Assembly: GCA_002419025.1 (NCBI GenBank)
Contig: DIFG01000065.1
Location: 1 to 20,139, forward strand
Length of the DNA stretch: 20,139 bases
Source: Deltaproteobacteria bacterium UBA5754
Lineage (GTDB): Bacteria; Desulfobacterota; Dissulfuribacteria; Dissulfuribacterales; UBA5754
Reading direction: 5' to 3'
A program made the translations under genes and the position numbers. This document shows positions 1-6,692 of the stretch, piece after piece. Under the pieces are notes generated by a model that made no database searches, had not been told where the DNA came from, and saw only the letters and a list, made by a program, of their open reading frames with translations. How positions within the stretch are numbered: position 1 is the stretch's first letter; each line of letters begins with the position of its first letter.

Positions 1-2
1 AT

Positions 3-1028
3 TCCACACGAAATGACGACGAGCCAAATATTGCCGCGATAGTTTTAGCCGCAGGCAAGGGTACCAGGATGAAGTCTCTTATCCCGAAAGTCATGCACGA
101 GATTCTGGGTGTGCCTCTTCTTGCTTACGTACTGGAAAATCTCAGGTCCATAGAACTTTCGCCCATCGTCGTCGTAACCGGATTTGGTAAAGATCCCGTA
201 TGTGAGCTTTGCAGGAAATTTGACGTTGTCACTGTTCACCAAGAGGAGCAGATGGGCACGGCCCACGCAGTTGGTTGTGCTCGGGATGCCCTTGCAGGAC
301 ACGATGGCCACGTGCTTGTCATCTGCGGTGATACTCCCCTTGTTAGGTCGTCCACCATAGAGAAGTTCCTTGGTCTGCATCTTGAAACCCAGGGAGATAT
401 TTCCGTCCTCAGTGTAATTGTTTCCGATCCCCAAGGATATGGGAGGATCCTCCGAGAGCCTCCAGGAGATGGACGCTTTGTCGACATTGTAGAAGAAAAG
501 GATGCCGATGACCTGGAGCGAATGATAAAAGAAGTTAATACAGGTAGTTATGCAGTAAATTCACGCGTTCTTTTCGGGCTGATCGACAAAGTCGATGCAC
601 AAAACAGCCAAAGTGAATACTATCTCACGGATATAGTTAGAATAGGTGCCAGTCATGGCCTTGTCGTTAATGCCTTTTGTGTTGCTCAGGAAACAGAAGC
701 GCTGGGGGTCAACTCTCGAAAGGATCTCTCTTTTGCTGAAGAGGTGATGCTCGATAGAATCCAGGAATACTGGATGGAACAGGGAGTAACTTTTCAACTG
801 AGGAAGACTTGTTATATTGACAAAACCGTAAGGCTCGCACGAGATGTTGTGGTAGGAGCCCACAGCGTCCTTGCCCAAGGAACCACAATCGGCGAAGGAG
901 CACGCATCGGCCCATATGCACATCTCGTAAATGTCCATGTCGGTGACAGGTTCGAAGTACCTGCAGGAACCGTCTTACAAAACTGTTCAATCGGCGTTGA
1001 CGACAAAATTGGGTTTATCGAAAAATGA
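3..1028 (+). CDS. glmU: GlmU-like UDP-GlcNAc pyrophosphorylase, short form, 5'-partial
   Basis: The frame is open to the left edge of the window, so the start codon lies outside it. The ATG at 69 is not the start: it is the Met of the nucleotide-binding signature LAAGKGTRM, whose earlier residues are encoded at 45-68. The uridyltransferase core is complete: QMGTAHAV, VICGDTPLV, GYGRILRE, EEKDA and EVNTGSYAV. This domain makes UDP-GlcNAc from GlcNAc-1-phosphate and UTP for peptidoglycan and LPS. After it come only about 90 residues with a few left-handed beta-helix hexapeptides (VVVGAHSVLAQGTTIGEGA), then a stop. A full bifunctional GlmU is about 450 residues; this one is about 342. The acetyltransferase catalytic His region and the NIGAGT-type motif are absent. 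A group II intron begins just after the stop. The gene could be a natural monofunctional form or one truncated by that insertion. Codon and base use is more AT-rich than in the genes from 2064 on. Confidence 0.85.
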   Translation, partial: STRNDDEPNIAAIVLAAGKGTRMKSLIPKVMHEILGVPLLAYVLENLRSIELSPIVVVTGFGKDPVCELCRKFDVVTVHQEEQMGTAHAVGCARDALAGHDGHVLVICGDTPLVRSSTIEKFLGLHLETQGDISVLSVIVSDPQGYGRILREPPGDGRFVDIVEEKDADDLERMIKEVNTGSYAVNSRVLFGLIDKVDAQNSQSEYYLTDIVRIGASHGLVVNAFCVAQETEALGVNSRKDLSFAEEVMLDRIQEYWMEQGVTFQLRKTCYIDKTVRLARDVVVGAHSVLAQGTTIGEGARIGPYAHLVNVHVGDRFEVPAGTVLQNCSIGVDDKIGFIEK

Positions 1029-1029
1029 T

Positions 1030-1718
1030 GGATTCGTAGAAAGCGCCGGTAAAAGCCGGCAAGGAGTAAGAGGTGAAAGTCCTCCACACGGTAAAGGGTA
1101 GCGATCAGCCGTGTCCCCGAGTCATGCGTCGGCCCTCCGCAAGGAGGGCGGCGAAGCGTTGACAAGGGGGTGTGCAGGCCGGGCTAATGAGCTCCGAAAT
1201 CAATCGCCTCCGGGTTACAGACCTTGTTACGATATGGGGGAGGCTGCACGAGGCGTCGCGCAAACGCGAGCGGCGTCTCGGACCCGCGGAGTCTAAGAAC
1301 CAGGGCATGTACACAAACTGCTTGCACGGAAACCGGGAGATCCCGGAAGCGGCCGGGCGAATCCCTCGCCGGGTCCGGTCGGTGAAGGCGCAAGCCGCAA
1401 TACCGACACGTACACGACCGGGAAGTCGGACACGGGTATAATATCTATGAAGCGGACGAACAAAGGAGCCCAATCCCGCCTGGTGCGGGACCAACCACCG
1501 GCGGAGTCCGTGGAGAAAAGGCCCGTGGCCAAGGGGAACCCTGAGCAGGCGACCGTGCTCGGAACGCAGGGTCCGGCAGGCGTGTTGAGCGCTCTGGGCA
1601 GGGTACGGGAGGCAGCCTGTGTCTCTGCGTCTGACCCGAGGCAGGAGCCCGGTGCGGTAATCCCGCACGCCGGGATCTGTGTGGGGGGGTGCCGGGCAAC
1701 CGGTATCCCTACCGCGAC
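1030..1718 (+). mobile_element. Group II intron, RT-deleted, with catalytic domains retained
   Basis: This reads as a bacterial group II intron RNA. The 5' part has the domain I signature GAGGTGAAAGTCCTC near 1069-1084, a stem CACGG/CCGTG around 1087-1113, a GNRA-capped hairpin at 1132-1149 (GCCCTCC, loop GCAA, GGAGGGC) and further hairpins at 1338-1375. The 3' part has a domain V-like hairpin starting GAGCCCGG at 1645 and ending about 1678. It carries the AGC triad and the folding partner CCGGGATC. A domain VI-like helix follows (GGGGTGCCGG, loop GCAA, CCGGTATCCC) and then CTACCGCGAC, giving a likely 3' splice site at 1718. No GTGYG 5' boundary is visible, so the left end is approximate and may be truncated. 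Domain IV holds only a remnant of the maturase gene, so the copy could move or splice only with a protein supplied in trans. Confidence 0.8.
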
Positions 1719-1749
1719 AAAAGTGCCGGACTCGTCATGCCGGACTTGA
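1447..1749 (+). pseudogene. Group II intron reverse transcriptase/maturase remnant
   Basis: The frame starts MKRTNKGAQ at 1447. It resembles the leader that precedes the reverse-transcriptase domain of group II intron-encoded proteins (ESVEKRPVAKGNPEQ, then GTQGPAGVLSALGRVREAA). In intact relatives this leads directly into the RT fingers domain. Here the reading passes after about 58 residues straight into DPRQEPGAVIPHAGICVGG, which is what domain V looks like when translated. The RT palm with YxDD, the maturase X domain and any endonuclease are all missing. The junction near 1615-1635 is therefore probably the scar of an internal deletion. The frame then runs past the intron end to 1749, which has no functional meaning. 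The protein is almost certainly not functional. Confidence 0.7.
1645..1678 (+). ncRNA. Group II intron domain V hairpin
   Basis: The sequence is a hairpin of 33-34 nt with a lower helix GAGCCCGG/CCGGGATC, an internal bulge at the AC of GCACGC, and an upper helix GCGG/CCGC closed by a TAATC loop. It begins with GAGC, containing the catalytic AGC triad. Length, triad and bulge position fit group II domain V. This assignment is by eye, without a covariance search. Confidence 0.75.
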
Positions 1750-1821
1750 TCCGGCATCCAGAACATATTGAAAAGACTTAATTCCGACCTCCTGCCGGCA
1801 GGCACGGCCGCCGCAATGACG
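1732..1821. repeat. Palindromic intergenic repeat (GTCATGCCGG type)
   Basis: The left part has a perfect inverted repeat ATGCCGGA (1737-1744), loop CTTGA, TCCGGCAT (1750-1757). A second hairpin, CCTGCCGGCAGG, lies near 1792-1803. The outer ends CGTCAT (1733-1738) and AATGACG (1815-1821) are complementary. This architecture matches dispersed GTCATGCCGG...AATGACG repeats that I recall from several proteobacterial genomes. Only one copy is seen in the window, so the family assignment is from recall. It sits directly downstream of the group II intron. Confidence 0.55.
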
Positions 1822-1837
1822 CCAAATTGGATCTTTT

Positions 1838-1871
1838 CGACTTTTTACGACGCCATCAGCTTTGGCTGATG
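1838..1871 (-). repeat. Dispersed GTAAAAAGTCG-type repeat plus CATCAGC hairpin
   Basis: On the minus strand this reads TGATGGCGTCGTAAAAAGTC, closely matching copies at 12392-12411 (diverged) and 20119-20139. It runs into a hairpin CATCAGC (1854-1860), loop TTTG, GCTGATG (1865-1871). No T-run follows the hairpin, so I do not call it a terminator. Confidence 0.6.
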
Positions 1872-1981
1872 ATACATTTTCGTAATAATGCAAGCCTAAA
1901 AAAACAAAATTGTAATAAAATAACGATGGCAATTTCATTTCATTATTATATTTTTACTTAAAAATCAATTTACTAATAAAA
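1872..1981. other. AT-rich intergenic DNA upstream of the glnB promoter
   Basis: About 110 bases of strikingly AT-rich DNA sit in an otherwise GC-rich window. No gene is visible. AATCAATTTACTA at 1963-1975 is one mismatch from the IHF consensus WATCAANNNNTTR, which would suit DNA bending at a sigma-54 promoter. I did not see a clear NtrC site (TGCACCA-type dyad). Confidence 0.4.
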
Positions 1982-1997
1982 TGGAACGTGTTTTGCG
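1982..1997 (+). promoter_or_regulatory. Sigma-54 promoter of the glnBDA operon
   Basis: The sequence TGGAACGTGTTTTGCG matches the sigma-54 consensus TGGCACG-N4-TTGCW. The invariant GG and GC are exactly 10 nt apart, with two mismatches (A for C at the fourth base, and the final G). The expected transcription start is about 2008, giving a leader of about 55 nt before glnB. Sigma-54/NtrC control of PII and glutamine synthetase is well established in proteobacteria, so the location supports the call. Confidence 0.75.
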
Positions 1998-2010
1998 AGA
2001 AAATATATCT

Positions 2011-2050
2011 TTCAGGCTCCAGGTCGCGGCTGCGGCTCCGGACGCCTGAA
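2011..2050 (+). promoter_or_regulatory. Hairpin in the glnB leader
   Basis: TTCAGGC (2011-2017) and GCCTGAA (2044-2050) form a 7-bp stem beginning just after the predicted start site. It ends 2 nt before the GGAGG ribosome-binding site at 2053-2057. The interior is very GC-rich. It may stabilise the mRNA 5' end or limit ribosome access. I recognise no known riboswitch. Confidence 0.45.
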
Positions 2051-2063
2051 CCGGAGGCGAACC

Positions 2064-2402
2064 ATGAAAAAGATCGAGGCCATCATCAAGCCCTTCAAAC
2101 TCGACGAGGTGAAGGATGCCCTGAACGAGATCGGGATTACAGGCATGACCATCTCCGAGGTCAAGGGTTACGGCAGGCAAAAGGGCCACAAGGAGATCTA
2201 CCGGGGAGCGGAATATGTCGTGGATTTCATCCCCAAGATCAAGATCGAGATTGTCGCCGACGATCCCGTGGCCGAAAAGGCCGTGGCGACCATCCAGAAG
2301 GCCGCCCAGACCGGAAAGATCGGGGACGGGAAGATATTCGTCTCCCCTGTAGAAGACGTGATCCGGGTCCGGACCGGTGAACGGGGAAAGGACGCGGTCT
2401 GA
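2064..2402 (+). CDS. glnB: Nitrogen regulatory protein P-II
   Basis: This is a full-length 112-residue PII signal protein. It starts MKKIEAIIKPFKLDEVK and has the T-loop GHKEIYRGAEYVVDF with Tyr46 and the uridylylation target Tyr51. The C-terminal region GKIGDGKIFVSPVEDVIRVRTGE binds ATP and 2-oxoglutarate in this family. PII is a cytosolic trimer that reports nitrogen, energy and carbon status and, when unmodified, promotes adenylylation of glutamine synthetase. The start is fixed by GGAGG at 2053-2057. It is the first gene of an operon with glnD and glnA behind a sigma-54 site. GlnB and GlnK cannot be separated by sequence alone, but linkage to glnD/glnA rather than amtB favours GlnB. Confidence 0.96.
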   Translation: MKKIEAIIKPFKLDEVKDALNEIGITGMTISEVKGYGRQKGHKEIYRGAEYVVDFIPKIKIEIVADDPVAEKAVATIQKAAQTGKIGDGKIFVSPVEDVIRVRTGERGKDAV

Positions 2403-2412
2403 AGATCTGGAC

Positions 2413-5028
2413 ATGGCCACTACGCTACACCAGGCCGCACAGCCCGTTTCCGTTTGCACAGAAGGCCGAAATTCAGGGCAAAAAGGTGAAAAACCATCTC
2501 CCGGAGGGCGCCTCTTGGCCCTCTGGGAGGAGGGCCTTGCCGGCACGGCCCTCCTTGACGTACACACGGCCCTCGTGGACCGGATCGTGGAGGATGCGTA
2601 CGGGAAATGCCGGTCGCCCCTGGCTCGGGAGACGGCCCTCGTCGCCCTTGGGGGATACGGCCGCCGGGAGCTCTTCCCATATTCCGATGTGGACATCCTC
2701 CTCCTCCACCCTCCCATGTTCCCGGAAGAGGTGGACGGAATCGCCCGGGCGGCCTTCTATCCCCTGTGGGATGCAGGCCTCGACGTGGCACATGCGGTGA
2801 GGACCGTGGACCAATGCATAGAGGACGCGGCCAAGGACTTTTTCTTCCGCGTCTCGCTCCTGGACGCCCGGCTCATCGCCGGAGACAGGACCCTTTTCAA
2901 CCAGCTCGAAAAGGGATTCCACCAGGTCTTTGTCGAGGGGAAGCGGAGGGAATTCGTGGAGACCATCCTCTCTCACCGGGTGCTCCGGCTCGAAAAATTC
3001 GGGGCCCACGCCTATCTCCTCGAACCGAATATCAAGGAGGCGCGGGGGGGGCTCCGGGACATCCACGCCATCCTCTGGACCGCCAAGGTCCTCTTCGGCC
3101 TGGATGGCATCCCCTCCATCCAGGATGCCGGTCTCCTGTCGCCTGCCGAGACCCGGGGGATCGAACAGGCCCGAGACCTGCTCGTTAGCCTGAGAAACCG
3201 GCTTCATTTCACAAGCAGGCGGAAAAACGATCGGCTTTACTTCGAATATCAGGTCCAGATCGCCAAAGATATGGAAAACACGTACGCGGATGGAGACCAC
3301 GTAATCGAACGGTTCATGCAGGCCGTCTACCAGGCCTTAGACCGCATAGCCACTGCGGCGGAACTCTTTTTCGAACACGTGGACGAGGTCATCTCCCAAG
3401 GGCAGCAGCATGCCGGAGACGGCCTCATCGAGCCAGGCATCGAGATCCGCTCCGGCCGCGTCCACCTCGAAAACCCACAGGCCCTCGCCAGGATCCCGCT
3501 CCTTGCCATGAAGGTCTTTGTCCATGCAGCCCGCTTGGGCAGGCCCGTACACCATCGCACACGCAGGGCGATCGCGGAATACGCACGGGCGATCTCCGGT
3601 CGCCTACGTACCTCGAAAAGGGCCGCGCGACTCTTTTTGGAGGTCCTCGAACAGGCGCAAAAACCCAACGATCTCATGGACTCCCTCCTGGACTCGGGGC
3701 TTCTCACGGCCTTTCTTCCCGAATTCGAACGTGTCCGCTCCCTCATGCAGCACGACGTCTATCACGTCTCCACCGTGGACAGGCACCTCATTCAGACGGT
3801 GGTCGAACTCCACGGGCTGAAGGATGAAGAAAAAGAGATATATTCCGCCCTTTCCTCCCCCCGCATCCTTTTTCTCGCCGGTCTCCTCCACGACATAGGA
3901 AAGGGAAGCGGACACGGACATGCGTCCCGAGGGGCTGAAATGGCAAAAGGGATCGCCAGGCGCATGGGCCTTTCCGGACCGGATGCCGAGACCCTGATCT
4001 TTCTCGTGGAGCAGCACCTCTTCCTCATGGAAACGGCCCAGAGACGGGACCTGGACGACGAGATCTTTGTCATCAGATGCGCCCGACGGATCGGCACACC
4101 GGAACGCCTGAAGATGCTCTATCTCCTCTCGGTCGCGGATGCCAGGGCGACCGGACCGAATGCATGGAACGCATGGAAGGCCTCGCTTCTCCAGGAATTC
4201 TATCTGAAGCTCCTCCATCTCCTCGAGAGCAAGGATTTCGCGGATCCGGATCGGGTCCAGGCCGTCTCCTGGATGCGCGAACGTGTGGCGGCCATCCTCG
4301 AACAGGCCCCTGAGGTCCTCACGCACCTTCTCCCTGAGGACTATCTCCTTTCCTTCACACCGGAGGCCATCGCCCGGCATCTCGATCTCAAAAGGAAACT
4401 CGCCACAGAAACAGTGGTCCTCGTCCCAGAGGCACGGAGAACCGGGTGGTCCCTTCTCCTCCTTGCCAAGGACCGTACCGGTCTTCTCGCCCGCATCTTT
4501 GGGGTTCTGGCCCTGCATGACCTGAATGTCCGCTCCGCCGAACTCTTCACCCTCGGAGACGGAACCGCCGTCGATCTCATCGACTGCACATCGGCCATAG
4601 GGATCGGGTTTGACGAACAGGATTGGGACCGTCTTCGGCAGGATCTCGCCTTTGCGCTCGAGGGCGGCCTGGATCTACCACTCCTCCTCGCCCAGAAACC
4701 CGAACTCTTCACCCGATCCCTCTGTCACCCAGTTGGCATGGAGGGGACCAGGGTCGCCGTGGCAAACGACGTCTCTGACTTTTTCACCGTGCTCGAGGTA
4801 TATGCCTGGGACAGGATCGGGCTCCTTTTCTCTGTCACACAGGTACTCGCGGACCTCGGCCTCGGTGTCACCAAGGCGCGGATCGCCACCCACGCAGACC
4901 AGGTGGTGGATGTCTTCTTCGTGCGAAACCAGGACGGGGAAAAGCTCACGGACCCTGGAATCATCGAAAAACTGCGGCAGTCATTGAGCGAAGCTGCTGC
5001 TTGCCCCTCACAGAAGACCCTTACATAA
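2413..5028 (+). CDS. glnD: Bifunctional PII uridylyltransferase/uridylyl-removing enzyme
   Basis: This cytosolic glutamine sensor uridylylates GlnB when glutamine is low and removes UMP when it is high. From the ATG at 2413 it is 871 residues, close to the usual 860-900. Domains in order are: the nucleotidyltransferase motif GGYGRRELFPYSDVD at about residues 79-94; a linker with KEARGGLRDIH; an HD hydrolase domain with LHDIGKGSGHGHASRGAEMA at about 492-511; and two C-terminal ACT domains, GWSLLLLAKDRTGLLARIF at about 677 and VLEVYAWDRIGLLFSV at about 791, which bind glutamine. Both catalytic motifs are intact. The start is uncertain: an in-frame GTG at 2377 would overlap glnB by 26 nt, and neither start has a strong ribosome-binding site. 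I prefer the ATG, 10 nt after the glnB stop, with translational coupling likely. Confidence 0.95.
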   Translation: MATTLHQAAQPVSVCTEGRNSGQKGEKPSPGGRLLALWEEGLAGTALLDVHTALVDRIVEDAYGKCRSPLARETALVALGGYGRRELFPYSDVDILLLHPPMFPEEVDGIARAAFYPLWDAGLDVAHAVRTVDQCIEDAAKDFFFRVSLLDARLIAGDRTLFNQLEKGFHQVFVEGKRREFVETILSHRVLRLEKFGAHAYLLEPNIKEARGGLRDIHAILWTAKVLFGLDGIPSIQDAGLLSPAETRGIEQARDLLVSLRNRLHFTSRRKNDRLYFEYQVQIAKDMENTYADGDHVIERFMQAVYQALDRIATAAELFFEHVDEVISQGQQHAGDGLIEPGIEIRSGRVHLENPQALARIPLLAMKVFVHAARLGRPVHHRTRRAIAEYARAISGRLRTSKRAARLFLEVLEQAQKPNDLMDSLLDSGLLTAFLPEFERVRSLMQHDVYHVSTVDRHLIQTVVELHGLKDEEKEIYSALSSPRILFLAGLLHDIGKGSGHGHASRGAEMAKGIARRMGLSGPDAETLIFLVEQHLFLMETAQRRDLDDEIFVIRCARRIGTPERLKMLYLLSVADARATGPNAWNAWKASLLQEFYLKLLHLLESKDFADPDRVQAVSWMRERVAAILEQAPEVLTHLLPEDYLLSFTPEAIARHLDLKRKLATETVVLVPEARRTGWSLLLLAKDRTGLLARIFGVLALHDLNVRSAELFTLGDGTAVDLIDCTSAIGIGFDEQDWDRLRQDLAFALEGGLDLPLLLAQKPELFTRSLCHPVGMEGTRVAVANDVSDFFTVLEVYAWDRIGLLFSVTQVLADLGLGVTKARIATHADQVVDVFFVRNQDGEKLTDPGIIEKLRQSLSEAAACPSQKTLT

Positions 5029-5074
5029 CCGTCCAGACCGGACGGCAACATAAACCCAGGAGGAATCAAAAGGC

Positions 5075-6490
5075 ATGGCAACCAAGAAAGAAGTTCTCAA
5101 GATGGCGCAGGAACGAGGCGTCAAGATGGTGGATATCCGCTTTCTCGATCTGCCAGGCATCTGGCAGCATTTCTCCGTTCCCCTCGAGGAACTGGAAGAA
5201 TCCAGCTTCGAGGACGGATTCGGACTAGACGGCTCGAGCATTCGCGGCTGGCAGCCCATACATGCGAGCGACATGCTCGTGATCCCGGACCCCGCCACCG
5301 CCCAGATCGACCCGTTCTTCGAGGAACCCACCCTCGTCCTCATCGGGGACATAGCCGATCCCTTCACCAAGGAGCCCTACTCCAGGGATCCCCGCTACAT
5401 CGCCAAGAAGGCCGAGGCCTATCTAAAGAGCACCGGTATCGGGGACACGGCCTATATCGGCCCGGAGGCCGAATTCTTCATCTTCGATGACGTACGCTAT
5501 AGCTCCCAGACCAATGGCTGCTCCTACCAGGTGGACTCCATTGAGGCCATCTGGAACTCGAACCGGGATGAATGCCCCAACCAGGGCTACAAGATCCGCC
5601 ACAAGGAGGGCTATTATCCAGCACCGCCCACTGACAAGTACCAGGACATGCGGACCGAGATGGTCCTCACCCTGAAGGAGCTCGGGATCCACGTGGAATG
5701 CCAGCACCACGAGGTGGCGACCGCAGGGCAGGCCGAGATCGACATGCGCTTCAGGCCCCTTGTGCAGATGGGGGACCAGCTCATGTGGTTCAAGTACGTT
5801 CTCAAGAACGTGGCCTATCACCACGGAAGCACAGTGACCTTCATGCCCAAACCCCTCTTCGGGGACAACGGCTCGGGTATGCACACCCACATCAGCATCT
5901 GGAAGGACGGGAAACCCACCTTTGCAGGCGACAAGTACGCAGGGCTCTCCGACAACGCCCTCTACGGCATCGGCGGAATACTCAGGCACGGCAGGTCCCT
6001 CTGCGCCATCTGCAACCCAACCACCAACTCCTACAAGAGGCTCGTCCCCGGCTATGAGGCCCCGGTAAATCTCGCGTACTCGAGCCGCAACCGGAGCGCG
6101 TCCATTCGCATCCCCATGTACTCGGCATCCCCCAAGGCGAAACGTCTCGAATTCCGGACCCCGGATCCTTCCTGCAACGGCTACCTCGCCTTCGCAGCCA
6201 TCCTGATGGCGGTCCTGGACGGCATACAGAACAAGATCGATCCGGGCGACCCCATGGACAAGAACATCTACGATCTCCCGCCTGAGGAGCTGGCCCTGAT
6301 CCCGACCGCGCCTGGCTCACTTGACGAGGCCCTCGCGGCCCTGAAGGCCGACCACGAATACCTCCTCAAGGGGGACGTCTTCACCCCGGACGTCATCGAG
6401 ACATGGATCGAATACAAGACCAAACACGAAGCGGATCAGGTCCGGATGCGGCCCCATCCCCACGAGTTCTTCCTGTACTACGACATCTAA
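5075..6490 (+). CDS. glnA: Glutamine synthetase, type I
   Basis: The enzyme condenses glutamate and ammonia with ATP to form glutamine, as a cytosolic dodecamer. At 471 residues it matches GSI. Visible features include the N-terminal beta-Grasp region (VDIRFLDLPGIWQHF), the metal site in YIGPEAEFFIFDD, NGSGMHTHISIWKDGK, the ATP/glutamate region YSSRNRSASIRIP, and EFRTPDPSCNGYLAFAAIL. The adenylylation loop MDKNIYDLPPEE carries Tyr399, equivalent to Tyr397/398 of enteric GS, which marks the GSI-beta subtype controlled by GlnE. No glnE lies in the window. AGGAGG at 5058-5063 fixes the start. It follows glnD by 46 nt with no obvious promoter of its own, so it is probably cotranscribed with glnB-glnD. 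Confidence 0.97.
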   Translation: MATKKEVLKMAQERGVKMVDIRFLDLPGIWQHFSVPLEELEESSFEDGFGLDGSSIRGWQPIHASDMLVIPDPATAQIDPFFEEPTLVLIGDIADPFTKEPYSRDPRYIAKKAEAYLKSTGIGDTAYIGPEAEFFIFDDVRYSSQTNGCSYQVDSIEAIWNSNRDECPNQGYKIRHKEGYYPAPPTDKYQDMRTEMVLTLKELGIHVECQHHEVATAGQAEIDMRFRPLVQMGDQLMWFKYVLKNVAYHHGSTVTFMPKPLFGDNGSGMHTHISIWKDGKPTFAGDKYAGLSDNALYGIGGILRHGRSLCAICNPTTNSYKRLVPGYEAPVNLAYSSRNRSASIRIPMYSASPKAKRLEFRTPDPSCNGYLAFAAILMAVLDGIQNKIDPGDPMDKNIYDLPPEELALIPTAPGSLDEALAALKADHEYLLKGDVFTPDVIETWIEYKTKHEADQVRMRPHPHEFFLYYDI

Positions 6491-6622
6491 AGTTATCAGC
6501 CGTCAGCTATCAGTTATCAGTAAAGCAAACCCAAAAATAGTTATCAGCTGTAAGCTATCAGCTGTCAGTAAAACAAACCAAAATCCAAAAGCTGACAACT
6601 GAAAACTGATAACTGAAAGCTG
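6491..6622. repeat. Tandem and inverted ATCAG-rich intergenic repeat
   Basis: Starting at the base after the glnA stop are two direct units of about 47 nt, 6491-6538 and 6539-6584. Each begins AGTTATCAGC and ends in CAAACCCAAAAAT or CAAACCAAAAT. An inverted arm AGCTGACAACTGAAAACTG (from about 6589 to 6622) can pair with either. Related TCAG-rich sequence recurs at 12338-12373, 12485-12507, 12657-12671 and 20106-20118, so it is a dispersed family in this genome. Confidence 0.75.
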
Positions 6623-6628
6623 CAGGAA

Positions 6629-6671
6629 CTGCCGGTGCCGCCATATCCTGCCGGGGATGCGGCACCGGCAG
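6629..6671. terminator. Strong hairpin between convergent glnA and radical SAM gene
   Basis: CTGCCGGTGCCGC (6629-6641) and GCGGCACCGGCAG (6659-6671) are perfect 13-bp complements around a 17-nt loop. It lies 22 nt beyond the minus-strand stop and 139 nt beyond the glnA stop, so it could stop transcription from both sides. No T-run is present on either strand, so it is not a canonical intrinsic terminator. Confidence 0.5.
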
Positions 6672-6692
6672 CCCGGTCCTGACCGAGCTCCC

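Noticed and set aside
1105..1805. Several frames of 60-187 residues on both strands within the intron
   Set aside because: They lie over structured intron RNA. Their Arg/Pro-rich translations reflect the hairpins, not proteins, apart from the maturase remnant from 1447.
1854..1871. Intrinsic terminator at the CATCAGC/GCTGATG hairpin
   Set aside because: Only 7 bp and no T-run follows, and it matches a dispersed repeat.
6491..6622. Possible CRISPR array
   Set aside because: Only two contiguous direct units with no unique spacers, and no cas genes nearby.
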